Shown here piece after piece: positions 18,790 to 26,527 of a stretch of DNA of 64,000 nucleotides. Where the stretch lies: assembly GCA_032834875.1 (NCBI GenBank), contig CP135238.1, positions 1,556,011-1,620,010 of the forward strand, in the 5' to 3' direction. Origin of the DNA: Sulfuracidifex metallicus DSM 6482 = JCM 9184 (GTDB lineage: Archaea; Thermoproteota; Thermoprotei_A; Sulfolobales; Sulfolobaceae). The notes under the pieces were generated by a model that worked only from the letters and a program-made list of their open reading frames with translations, ran no database searches and had not been told where the DNA came from. Both the position numbers and the translations under genes were made by a program. Position 1 is the stretch's first letter; each line of letters opens with the position of its first letter.

Positions 18790-19277
18790 TGTCTATCACG
18801 TACTGAAGATATTCCTATCGCTATTACAACTGCGGAGATCAGACCATTTAATCTATCTCTTTCTAAAAATCTAGCCAATTTGTTTATATCTACTCCTAAG
18901 GCAGTTAAAATTCTTTCGCATCTAACCTCTACATCAGCCTGGTCCATGGTTGGTATACCAAGGTCAGTTTTCCTTTTGAACTCTAGAATTACATCCAGAG
19001 AGTAACCTAATTCATCCTCTGATATCTCATCTAAAATTCTCGTTATCCTCTTGTTTATCATATCTCCGATGGCTTCTACCATGCCGGGGATGTAGGATAT
19101 GGGAGACATTTCGACGATCCAAAAGTCAACGTACTTCCTTACCGTTTCTTGAAGAGAGGAATCCCATTCTCCCAACTGCTCTACTACTGATGAAGCACTC
19201 ACTATGTGGGCCACTGCCTCACCGATTTTCAAATCAAAGTCTGAAACGTAAGATCTCGAATCTATACCTACGCTCAC
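18768..19277 (-). CDS. Conserved hypothetical helical protein, 169 aa
   Basis: I do not recognise this family. The protein is soluble and mostly helical, with long helices EAVAHIVSASSVVEQLGEW, VEAIGDMINKRITRILDEI and VRCERILTALGVDINKLARF. The C-terminus has a moderately hydrophobic stretch (ISAVVIAIGISSV), probably a buried helix. It is upstream of and overlaps the small zinc-finger gene by 22 bases, which suggests a two-gene unit. GTG, TTG or ATG choices other than ATG 19277 would remove the first helix. Confidence 0.6.
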   Translation of the reverse strand: MSVGIDSRSYVSDFDLKIGEAVAHIVSASSVVEQLGEWDSSLQETVRKYVDFWIVEMSPISYIPGMVEAIGDMINKRITRILDEISEDELGYSLDVILEFKRKTDLGIPTMDQADVEVRCERILTALGVDINKLARFLERDRLNGLISAVVIAIGISSVRDRQWTQESQ

Positions 19278-19513
19278 GCTATTTCACTCAATTCATGATT
19301 TCCCTGGCTTATTTTTAAGAGACATGTAACCGATAATACTCCATCATTGGATAGACGAGGAGTCCTTGGTATTTTCTTCGACTAACGGTAGCTCAAGAAC
19401 CCCATGGTTTATATAATATATATCAACGATGGAGCTCAGATTCTTGCTACTGTTTTTTAAAAAGAAGCAACGTGACCTTCTTTTTCATTACGTTTTTCGT
19501 ATCCTTTATCTAA

Positions 19514-19523
19514 GCTTATATTC
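19514..19523 (+). promoter_or_regulatory. TATA box deciding the nuclease-like gene start
   Basis: GCTTATATTC is centred about 27 bases upstream of GTG 19546. It supports this internal start over the upstream in-frame ATG 19429, which would add 39 residues of low-complexity hydrophobic and basic sequence. Confidence 0.5.
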
Positions 19524-19545
19524 TTTGAGGATATTTATTACCTCT

Positions 19546-20085
19546 GTGAATACGCTGGATGAGTTGAAATCTGAGTATAACTTTTCCGATGAGGAATTAG
19601 AGTACGCCTTGTCCAGAGCAAAGGGGATAATATTTGGTTTCGCAATGGAATACAGAGCTCGCAGGATATTGGAAGATATGAAATTCACAAACATAAGATC
19701 AGTTGATATGCCGACTCATGATATAGAAGCTGACAAAGAAGGTCAAACTTTCTATATCGAGGTAAAGGCTACAAAGAGGTCTCCTACGAAAGAGTACAGT
19801 GCATATAAAATAGCAATGATAGCTACATTAGACGGACCTCATTTAACTCTACTTATGAAGCCTGAGCCAAGTTTACTTGTTACTGAGGAAATCTTGAGCG
19901 AACCTAAAAGGATACTCCTTCGATTCTTTAGGTTAATCTACGAGGGAAAAACTGAGGATATATTAACTTTCATTGAGGATACTCACAACAGAGAAGTTAT
20001 CTCGTCTTACGGCAAGGTGATAAAGAACGTTACATCTAGGATGAAAGGCGTTGATGAGCTAGATTTCATAAAACTTGTTACTTGA
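19546..20085 (+). CDS. PD-(D/E)XK nuclease-like protein, 179 aa
   Basis: A restriction-endonuclease-like core is visible: a helix with GFAMEYRARRILEDM (the E of the alpha-1 region), then HDIEADKEGQTFYIEVKATK, in which D, E and K fit the PD-x(n)-ExK pattern used for metal-dependent DNA cleavage. Single-domain proteins of this type include Holliday-junction resolvases and repair nucleases in archaea. No helicase or methylase is next to it, so an isolated restriction gene is unlikely. The last 27 bases overlap the convergent KH-domain gene. Confidence 0.6.
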   Translation: MNTLDELKSEYNFSDEELEYALSRAKGIIFGFAMEYRARRILEDMKFTNIRSVDMPTHDIEADKEGQTFYIEVKATKRSPTKEYSAYKIAMIATLDGPHLTLLMKPEPSLLVTEEILSEPKRILLRFFRLIYEGKTEDILTFIEDTHNREVISSYGKVIKNVTSRMKGVDELDFIKLVT

Positions 20086-20610
20086 TCTTTTTAGCTTATC
20101 CATCTTGTACTGCATTAGCTCTTTCTCTGCTCTGTCTAAATATTTGTACACTGATTGATGTTCCTTACCCACGATAATTAACTCTACGGCCTTTCTTGCT
20201 ACGCTAACTTGATCAAAGGGACCTATGAAAGAGATGTAGTTTTCATGAATTGACATAATTACACCGGTATATTCTTCGATGAACTTTCTGGTCTTTCCCT
20301 TCTCTCCTATTACCCTAGCTTTTATCCTTCTCATATCATCTTGATCCTTACCCGTTATGTCCTTCAAATCTATTGTTTCCAGTTCATATTCATCGCTCAG
20401 AAGTTTAAGAGCGTCGGAAACGTTGAAACCTAAACCTATGGCCTTTATTACGTTAGTTGCCTTCATGGCGTCGTAAGGATTTCCCTTTGGGATTACATTA
20501 TATGTCTTCGTTCTTTCATCGAAGGTAATTTCAGAGCTGGTCATCTCTCCCAGTCTCTGGATTATCTTGTTTACTTCCTGTATCTTCTGATCCTCCACAG
20601 TTATGAACAT
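20059..20610 (-). CDS. KH-domain RNA-binding protein (Pno1/Dim2-like ribosome assembly factor)
   Basis: Two KH-like domains in 183 aa. The first half (ITVEDQKIQEVNKIIQRLGE) is followed by GNPYDAMKATNVIKAIGLGFN. The second is the canonical one, ARVIGEKGKTRKFIEEYTG (about 93-111), containing the G-x-x-G loop. The order and length match archaeal relatives of eukaryotic Pno1/Dim2, which acts at the 3-prime end of small-subunit rRNA. The gene follows Rio1 and aIF1A, as in many archaea. Its start lies 80 bases inside the end of rio1. Confidence 0.85.
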   Translation of the reverse strand: MFITVEDQKIQEVNKIIQRLGEMTSSEITFDERTKTYNVIPKGNPYDAMKATNVIKAIGLGFNVSDALKLLSDEYELETIDLKDITGKDQDDMRRIKARVIGEKGKTRKFIEEYTGVIMSIHENYISFIGPFDQVSVARKAVELIIVGKEHQSVYKYLDRAEKELMQYKMDKLKRSSNKFYEI

Positions 20611-21376
20611 CTAAATCACCTAGAAGATTAGAAAGGAACGAATCAGTTCCTTGCACTTCTATCCCTTTGTTAGCAAAGAACCTATTAATGTTTTCCACAT
20701 CGTTCTTTAACAGTTCTAACGATTTATCATGTTCTATGGGAAGGGCTTGGCTTACGTCAATAATGTAAGGCTTTTTATCTTTAACTAGTATGTTGTATTC
20801 GCTTAGATCACCGTGAACGAGCCTTGCTTTCTTTATCATCTTAGTAATCTGTTCTAAGATATCCATGTAAACATCCTCATTTATTTCATCGTCTGGCAAT
20901 TCCTTGAGGAGCGGTGCCCTTACTCCATTCTCGCCTATAAAGTCCATTACCAATATATTCCTGAAGAATATGTAAGGTTCTGGAACCCTAACTCCAGCGT
21001 CAAACATGTCCCTTAAGTTCCTAAATTCCTTCTTTGTCCAGAGTTCTACCAGGCTTCTTGTACTTCCTACTTTAGCTCCTTCAAATCTGTAATCCCCTTT
21101 AGTGTATTTGATTAGAGCCTTTTTACTCTGTGCTGTAGATACGTAAAAAACCTTCAAGGCGTAGAACTTTCCTTTAAAATCCTTCGCAGGATATATTTTA
21201 GCCTCCTTTCCAGAGGAAATAGATCCAAAAATCTCTTCTAAATTGAGCTTTTTAGAAACGAGCATGAGGCCGTTGTAAGTAGCCGTGTCAATAGCTGAAT
21301 CTACTACCTTAAACAGATCCTCATCCTTTCTTCGTTTTTCTTCTTTCTTCTTGAAATCAAGAGGCTTTTTTGGCAT
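20531..21376 (-). CDS. rio1: Rio1-type atypical serine protein kinase
   Basis: RIO kinase of 281 aa involved in small ribosomal subunit maturation. The ATP-binding region is GSISSGKEAKIYPAKDF with the lysine in FYALKVFYVS. The flexible loop carries STAQSKKALIKY. The catalytic loop is LVHGDLSEYNILV (about 190-202) and the metal-binding loop is YIIDVSQALP. The C-terminal 27 residues, polar and poorly structured, lie in the 80-base overlap with the KH gene. The gene is 2 bases downstream of aIF1A in one operon. Confidence 0.92.
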   Translation of the reverse strand: MPKKPLDFKKKEEKRRKDEDLFKVVDSAIDTATYNGLMLVSKKLNLEEIFGSISSGKEAKIYPAKDFKGKFYALKVFYVSTAQSKKALIKYTKGDYRFEGAKVGSTRSLVELWTKKEFRNLRDMFDAGVRVPEPYIFFRNILVMDFIGENGVRAPLLKELPDDEINEDVYMDILEQITKMIKKARLVHGDLSEYNILVKDKKPYIIDVSQALPIEHDKSLELLKNDVENINRFFANKGIEVQGTDSFLSNLLGDLDVHNCGGSEDTGSKQDNPETGRDDQL

Positions 21377-21378
21377 AA

Positions 21379-21708
21379 TTAACCTCTTAGTTGATCTAGA
21401 ACTTCCCTTGAAACTACCTTTTCTTCAATTAATCTCTTTATATCATCGTTATTATACTTGTAAGTTATATCACACTTGTTGGGTTGAAAGTCCCATATTC
21501 CTACCAAAACTACGTCTCCTTCCCTCATCCAGACCTTCTTTCTGATTTTTCCAGGTATTCTTGCCATTCTCTCTTTGCCATCTAAACAGCTGACCACTAT
21601 GTGATCTCCGCCTAACATCTTCTTAACTACACAAATAGCCTCCCCATCACCGGGTTTTGGTACGTTTCTATTGCTTGGAATTTCTGGTTGCTTAACTTTT
21701 TTAGACAA
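21379..21708 (-). CDS. eif1A: Translation initiation factor 1A
   Basis: aIF1A, an OB-fold factor of 109 aa that binds the A site of the small ribosomal subunit during initiation. [20 protein letters not shown] and [20 protein letters not shown] are family hallmarks. The start is TTG 21708, preceded by a GGTGG motif 8 bases away and by a TATA box about 26 bases away, so both leadered and leaderless readings are possible. It leads the aIF1A-rio1-KH operon, a unit linking initiation with ribosome assembly. Confidence 0.93.
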   Translation of the reverse strand: MSKKVKQPEIPSNRNVPKPGDGEAICVVKKMLGGDHIVVSCLDGKERMARIPGKIRKKVWMREGDVVLVGIWDFQPNKCDITYKYNNDDIKRLIEEKVVSREVLDQLRG

Positions 21709-21728
21709 CTAGTTAACCACCTATCTGC

Positions 21729-21740
21729 CTATTTATAGGG
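21729..21740 (-). promoter_or_regulatory. TATA box of the aIF1A operon
   Basis: The minus-strand sequence CCCTATAAATAG is centred about 27 bases before TTG 21708. It is a strong match to an archaeal TATA box with purine-poor flanks. Confidence 0.5.
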
Positions 21741-21937
21741 AATGTTACATAAAAAATTATTTACGACTTCTTCAAACTTGCCTTTTTAATATTTTTGTAT
21801 TCTTTAGGAAAAATACTGTTAAAATAGGCATATGAATGTAGTGAATCAAAGAAACTATCTTTTTTCTGTTCATAAAGTTAATAAATTAATATATGTGCTT
21901 ATATATGAAATGAAAAATATAAAGTAATAATGTAAAA

Positions 21938-23128
21938 TTACATCTTTCTTAGCAACTCAATTGCGATAGCAGTAGATCCTCCTGTACCATGGCATATGCT
22001 TGCAATTCCCTTCTTTCCATCCATCTTACTGAGAACGTTAATCAGGGTAGTAATTATCCTGGCACCGCTGGCTCCTATAGGATGGCCTATAGCTATCGCG
22101 CCTCCAAAAACGTTTAACTTATCATAAGGTATTCCTAGATATCTGTTAGCTAATACGCTGTTTACTGCGAATGCCTCGTTGTTTTCGAAGTAATCGAAAT
22201 CCGTTATTTCAGCGTTGAGTTTCTTTAGCAATTTTTTAACTGCAAATATCGGTGCTTCTGTAAATTTCCAACTTTCTATTCCAGCCCAACTGTAGCCTAA
22301 AACTTTTGCCAACGGTTCTAATCCTCTTTCCTTTGCTGCCCTCTCGCTCATTAGAACCATCGCGGAAGCTCCGTCCGAAAGCTGGGAGGAGTTGCCTGCG
22401 GTATGGAAGCCATCTTGAGTAAATGCTGGCCTTAACTTCTCTAGCTTTTCTAAGGAAGTATCCGGCCTTATTCCTTCATCTACAGTAATTTTCTGTCCGT
22501 TAATCTCTACATTAACTAATTCGTCTTTCATCAATCCCTTTACTGTTGCTTCATATGCTCTCTTTTGACTTTGATAAGCAACCTCGTCTAATTCCCTCCT
22601 AGTAAAGTCATGTGACTTAGCAACCATGTCGGCTTCCTGTCCCATGAGCTTCATGTTGAACGGATCAGTTAATCCGTCCATTTGCATGGTGTCAATGAAC
22701 TCTACCTTGTTTGGTGGCATTATGGTCTTTACACCCCACCTAATGTTACTTCTAACTGCGAGCATAGATTGGCTCATACTTTCTACGCCTCCTGCTACAA
22801 CAACGTCAGCATCTCCGCTCTTTATCATTTGGACGGCGTTCATTACGCTCATCATACCCGAAGAGCAAACCATGTCGACGGAGTATCCGTCCACCTCCAT
22901 AGGTATTCCAGCCTTGACTGATGCTTGTCTAGCAACATCTTGCCCGTGCCCTGCTCTAAGTATATTTCCCATTATGGTGATCTCTACGTCTTTAGGATCA
23001 ACCTTACCTCTGTAAAGTGCTTCCTTTATGGTAATTGCTCCAAGATCCGCTGGGTGAATATCTCTATATGCTCCGCCGAACCTACCTATTGGAGTTCTCA
23101 CGGCTGATACAATGTATACGTTTTCCAT
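21938..23128 (-). CDS. Acetyl-CoA acetyltransferase (beta-ketothiolase)
   Basis: Thiolase of 396 aa. Cys88 in DMVCSSGMMS is the acyl-accepting nucleophile. NNEAFAVNS, IGHPIGASGARI and ICHGTGGSTA complete the active site. In Sulfolobales such an enzyme cleaves acetoacetyl-CoA into two acetyl-CoA at the end of the 3-hydroxypropionate/4-hydroxybutyrate cycle, and could also act in lipid precursor or fatty acid metabolism. The complete Cys-His-Cys set argues for a real thiolase and not an SCP-x type. ATG 23128 is preferred over the adjacent TTG 23131 because of the TATA spacing. Confidence 0.92.
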   Translation of the reverse strand: MENVYIVSAVRTPIGRFGGAYRDIHPADLGAITIKEALYRGKVDPKDVEITIMGNILRAGHGQDVARQASVKAGIPMEVDGYSVDMVCSSGMMSVMNAVQMIKSGDADVVVAGGVESMSQSMLAVRSNIRWGVKTIMPPNKVEFIDTMQMDGLTDPFNMKLMGQEADMVAKSHDFTRRELDEVAYQSQKRAYEATVKGLMKDELVNVEINGQKITVDEGIRPDTSLEKLEKLRPAFTQDGFHTAGNSSQLSDGASAMVLMSERAAKERGLEPLAKVLGYSWAGIESWKFTEAPIFAVKKLLKKLNAEITDFDYFENNEAFAVNSVLANRYLGIPYDKLNVFGGAIAIGHPIGASGARIITTLINVLSKMDGKKGIASICHGTGGSTAIAIELLRKM

Positions 23129-23149
23129 CAATAGAAGAGAGTATTTATA

Positions 23150-23160
23150 CTATTTAAACT
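23150..23160 (-). promoter_or_regulatory. TATA box of the thiolase gene
   Basis: TTTAAA at 23153-23158 is centred 27 bases before ATG 23128, placing transcription start on the start codon. It lies between the thiolase and the end of the upstream methylthiotransferase gene, so the thiolase has its own promoter. Confidence 0.5.
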
Positions 23161-23162
23161 TT

Positions 23163-24419
23163 TTAAATTAAATGCCCCTTTAGATCGAAGAATGACGCTT
23201 CGTCTATTCTAACATTAACTCTCTTGCCTAGATCAGTGCTATCTCTTATAACGACGGGTATGTAATTCAAAGTTCTACCTATTACAGAGCCTTTCTTACC
23301 TATCTCTGTTAAAACTATGCTAGCGTTCTTACCTTCATATTCTTTATGAATGGATAGTGAAATACCTTCGTATAATTTGTATGCTATTTCCATTCTTTCC
23401 TTCTTTATCTTATCAGGAATCTGGGGCATTGATGCACTTCTAGTGTTAGATCTCATGGAATAAATTGCAAGATGTATTCTCTCAAATCTTAAGCTCTTCA
23501 TCAGCGATAACGTATTCTCGAATGCATTTTCGTCCTCTCCGGGATGCCCAATAATTATATCCGTAGTGACATTTATATATGGTACCTTGTTCCTAAGTTC
23601 CTTAACCATGGAGATGTATTGATCTATTGTATATTTTCTGTTCATGATCTTTAACACATTATCATCACCGCTTTGAACCGGCAAATGGATGAACTTATAG
23701 ACCTTTTCATGTCTAAGCACTTCTATTAGATCGTCAATAATTGATTGGGCTTGCTCTGGAGTCATCATGCCTATTCTAACCATGAAATTACCTTCTAGGT
23801 TAGTTACTTCCCTCACAAGATCTGGTAATCTAATTTTCCCGCCAAAGTCAAGTCCATAAGCTGATGTGTCTTGTCCCGTGAGTTCTAGTTCTATCGCGCC
23901 CCTTGAAAGAGCAAACTTAGCTGACTCCAGTATAGAACGCAAAGGATAACTCCTCAGCTTTCTTCTAGCTAATTTAGTTATACAAAAACTGCAATCTCCC
24001 GCACATCCATCTGCAATTGGCAATATGCCTATTTTTCCTTCCATTACATGCGGGGTCATTGATGCCCTTTCTCCGTTCAGTATTGACTTTACTTTTCCGT
24101 CGACGATGTCTTGGATTCTCTCGATTGCTTGGGGTCCTATTAGCGAGGCTTCTGGTGCTACGCTCAGGACAGTGCCAGGCTCTGCACCGCTCATGCACCC
24201 TGCAACAACTAGCTTCTTGCCTAGTTTTCTTAGTTCTCCAATCCTTTTCTTCATTCTTTCCTCTGTTTCGAGCCTCACCGCACAAGTGTTTATTATTATA
24301 ACGTCAGCTTCATCTGGTCTTTCAACAAACTCCCTATCCTTAAGTATAGTCTTCATTATCAGTGTATCTCCCTTATTCAAAGTGCATCCGTATGTCTCAA
24401 AGTAAATCTTCTGAGCCAA
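23163..24419 (-). CDS. tRNA (t6A37) methylthiotransferase, archaeal MtaB/CDKAL1 type
   Basis: Radical SAM enzyme of 418 aa that adds a methylthio group to t6A at position 37 of tRNAs reading ANN codons. The N-terminal UPF0004 domain has cysteines in ETYGCTLNKGD, INTCAVRLET and VAGCMSG. The radical SAM cluster motif is GCAGDCSFC (C-x3-C-x2-C). A C-terminal TRAM domain (residues about 355-418, NASIVLTEIGKKGSVIGRT) completes the family plan. The start is TTG 24419; it cannot be moved much because the first cluster cysteine is at residue 12. The 5-prime end overlaps the divergent aIF2-beta gene by 28 bases. Confidence 0.92.
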   Translation of the reverse strand: MAQKIYFETYGCTLNKGDTLIMKTILKDREFVERPDEADVIIINTCAVRLETEERMKKRIGELRKLGKKLVVAGCMSGAEPGTVLSVAPEASLIGPQAIERIQDIVDGKVKSILNGERASMTPHVMEGKIGILPIADGCAGDCSFCITKLARRKLRSYPLRSILESAKFALSRGAIELELTGQDTSAYGLDFGGKIRLPDLVREVTNLEGNFMVRIGMMTPEQAQSIIDDLIEVLRHEKVYKFIHLPVQSGDDNVLKIMNRKYTIDQYISMVKELRNKVPYINVTTDIIIGHPGEDENAFENTLSLMKSLRFERIHLAIYSMRSNTRSASMPQIPDKIKKERMEIAYKLYEGISLSIHKEYEGKNASIVLTEIGKKGSVIGRTLNYIPVVIRDSTDLGKRVNVRIDEASFFDLKGHLI

Positions 24420-24883
24420 ATCCTATCATCATTAATTTAAACCCGGGTGTTAATAGGGTTAGTGTGAGTACGGAGAAAGAATATTTATCTTTGCTAGATA
24501 GGCTCTACTCGAAGGTTCCAGAGAGGGCTAAGAAACAAGGTATTCAAGCTCTGCCTGAACTTGTAGTATATAATATAGGAAATACTACAATAGTTAAGAA
24601 CTTCGGAGAATACTGTGACAGATTAAGAAGGGATGTTAAGACATGCACGAAATACTTGCTTAAAGAACTTGCAGCTCCAGGGACAGCTGAGGGAAACGGT
24701 CAACTGGTTATACAAGGTAAGTTCTCTTCCCAAGTTATTAACACCCTTATGGAGAGGTTCATTCATTCTTACGTTCAGTGTATGACCTGCAAGAGCATAG
24801 ATACAGTTCTCAAGATGGACAAGAAGGTTTGGTACATATCGTGTTTAGCATGTGGAGCACAGACGCCAATAAAGCCCCTGTGA
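24392..24883 (+). CDS. Translation initiation factor 2 subunit beta
   Basis: aIF2-beta of 163 aa. It stabilises the ternary complex of aIF2-gamma, GTP and initiator tRNA. The core YLSLLDRLYSKVPERAKKQG leads to the central domain with TTIVKNFGEYCDRLRRD. The C-terminal zinc ribbon is CMTCKSIDTVL and SCLACGAQTP (C-x2-C and C-x2-C). ATG 24392 is chosen over the longer in-frame GTG 24362 because the family starts with a short polar tail. It heads the operon with DUF424, NMD3, RNase HII and a TGS protein. Confidence 0.93.
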   Translation: MSQSKSSEPNPIIINLNPGVNRVSVSTEKEYLSLLDRLYSKVPERAKKQGIQALPELVVYNIGNTTIVKNFGEYCDRLRRDVKTCTKYLLKELAAPGTAEGNGQLVIQGKFSSQVINTLMERFIHSYVQCMTCKSIDTVLKMDKKVWYISCLACGAQTPIKPL

Positions 24884-24889
24884 TCCTTC

Positions 24890-25186
24890 ATGAAGGTTCA
24901 CATTAATATAATAAGGTCACAGGGATACGTTCTCATAAACCTTTGCGAGGAAGGGCTACTAGGAAAGAGGTTCAGGGAAAATGACATGGTGTTAGACGTT
25001 AATGAGAAGTTTTATGGAGGCGATTTAGTGGAATCTGATTATGCCTTAGGTCTAATAGATGAAGCTACCGTAATGAGCATAGTGGGTTCTTCCCTAGTAG
25101 AAGAGGCTGTAAAAAAAGGTATAGTACATAAAGACGGAGTAAGGGAAATAAGTGGAGTAAAAATAGCTCAAGTTTACAACCTTTAA
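24890..25186 (+). CDS. DUF424 family protein
   Basis: Small archaeal protein of 98 aa of the DUF424 family, function unproven. It begins MKVHINIIRSQGYVLINLCEEGLLGKRF in two short strands and carries FYGGDLVESDYALGLIDEATVMS and a last GVKIAQVYNL strand. The family is nearly always placed between aIF2-beta and NMD3 in archaeal genomes, as here, with gaps of 6 and 10 bases. This points to a role in translation or ribosome export-like assembly. Confidence 0.85.
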   Translation: MKVHINIIRSQGYVLINLCEEGLLGKRFRENDMVLDVNEKFYGGDLVESDYALGLIDEATVMSIVGSSLVEEAVKKGIVHKDGVREISGVKIAQVYNL

Positions 25187-25196
25187 GGGGATTCTC

Positions 25197-25892
25197 ATGT
25201 CCAGGCGAAAGTTCTGCGTTTCATGTGGAAGAGAAGACGTGGAGCTCATTGGATTACTTTGTCCATCCTGTTATGCAAAAAGAAAAGATTTGATTGAGGT
25301 ACCCAGTTCTGTAACCATAAGAACATGTAGAATATGTGGTTCGAAATGGATTTCCGGGAAATGGGTCAGGATAGAAAATCTATCCATAGAAGACTTAGTC
25401 TATAATGAGATTATGAGGAGGGCTAAAATGGACGATAAATTAACTGAATATCAAAGTGATCTGCAGATGTCTAAGGACAAGAATGGAAAAGATGTTGCCT
25501 TAATTTCGTTCTCTGGAAAAGTTGCAAATGAAGTTATACACGTTCAAAAGCTAGTTTATGTTAACTTAGAAGAGGCATTATGCGACTCTTGCATGAAAAA
25601 GAGAGGCAGATTTTATGACGCAGTAGTTCAATTAAGGACTAGAAATGGAAGTCTGAATGAGAAGAGAGTTTTCTTTGAATCCTTCTTTTCTAATGAAGTG
25701 ATTAACAATCTATCAGACATCAAGATAGGAAAGGAAGGAGTAGATTACTATTTCATTAGTAGAACCGTGGCGAAAAGGTTAGTATCATCCATCATTTCTA
25801 TGGTCAAGGCTGAAGTTAAGGAAAGTTTTGAAGGAGAATCCTTAAAGAACGGAAAGAGAACCGGTAAATTAGTTATATCTCTGAGATTATGA
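25197..25892 (+). CDS. NMD3-related ribosome assembly protein
   Basis: Archaeal relative of eukaryotic Nmd3, 231 aa. The N-terminus has zinc ribbons: FCVSCGREDVELIGLLCPSC (7-26) and TCRICGSKW, with a further CDSCMKKRG near residue 127. Eukaryotic Nmd3 binds the 60S subunit joining face; the archaeal form lacks export signals and probably monitors large-subunit assembly. The gene overlaps the RNase HII start by 4 bases. Confidence 0.88.
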   Translation: MSRRKFCVSCGREDVELIGLLCPSCYAKRKDLIEVPSSVTIRTCRICGSKWISGKWVRIENLSIEDLVYNEIMRRAKMDDKLTEYQSDLQMSKDKNGKDVALISFSGKVANEVIHVQKLVYVNLEEALCDSCMKKRGRFYDAVVQLRTRNGSLNEKRVFFESFFSNEVINNLSDIKIGKEGVDYYFISRTVAKRLVSSIISMVKAEVKESFEGESLKNGKRTGKLVISLRL

Positions 25893-26527
25893 TAATTGGA
25901 ATTGATGAAGCCGGAAGGGGACCTATAATAGGTCCAATGGTAGTGGCAGGCGTTGCAATTGAGGATAGTCTGTTGGATAAGTTAAAAGATAAAGGAGTAA
26001 GGGACAGCAAAGCTCTGTCCAGGAAAAGTAGGGAGAAACTTTTCTATGAGATTGTGGAAATAGCGTCCGCGTTTTCAGTAGTAAAAGTGCAACCTCAAGA
26101 GATAGACTTGAACAACTTGAATTCTCTGACTTATCAAGCCGTAAATAAGATCATTTCATCCATGTTATATCTTAAGCCCAATCGAGTCACTGTTGACAAG
26201 GTTGGACGAGAAACTGAGGTTATAGTCTACTTGAAGCTCCTAGGTATAGAAGCTAACGTTGTTCATCAAGCTGATGTGAACTTCGTTGAGTGTAGTGCAG
26301 CCAGTATCATAGCAAAGGTGATAAGGGATAAGGAAATAGATAAGATTAAGGAAAAATATGGTGATGTTGGTTCAGGGTATCCTTCAGACGAAAAGACAAT
26401 CAATTGGATTTCCAAAATACACGAAAAAGGCGAACCTCCTCCGCCTTTTTTAAGGAGGTCATGGAAGATATTAAATCGTATTGCACCTAACTATTATCTT
26501 GAAAAAAGGGGGGTCTGGAGTTGGTAA
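25889..26527 (+). CDS. rnhB: Ribonuclease HII
   Basis: Cleaves RNA in RNA-DNA hybrids and starts removal of single ribonucleotides from DNA. The protein is 212 aa. The catalytic GIDEAGRGPIIGPMVV (4-19) supplies Asp and Glu, with further acidic residues in TVDKVGRE and ADVNFVECSAASIIAKV. The family tail GSGYPSDEKT and PPFLRRSWKI is present. Overlaps of 4 bases upstream and 7 downstream show tight operon packing. Confidence 0.95.
   Translation: MIIGIDEAGRGPIIGPMVVAGVAIEDSLLDKLKDKGVRDSKALSRKSREKLFYEIVEIASAFSVVKVQPQEIDLNNLNSLTYQAVNKIISSMLYLKPNRVTVDKVGRETEVIVYLKLLGIEANVVHQADVNFVECSAASIIAKVIRDKEIDKIKEKYGDVGSGYPSDEKTINWISKIHEKGEPPPPFLRRSWKILNRIAPNYYLEKRGVWSW

Noticed and set aside
22626-23107. Plus-strand frames opposite thiolase
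   Set aside because: Several overlapping shadow frames without motifs; the minus-strand thiolase has its full active site.
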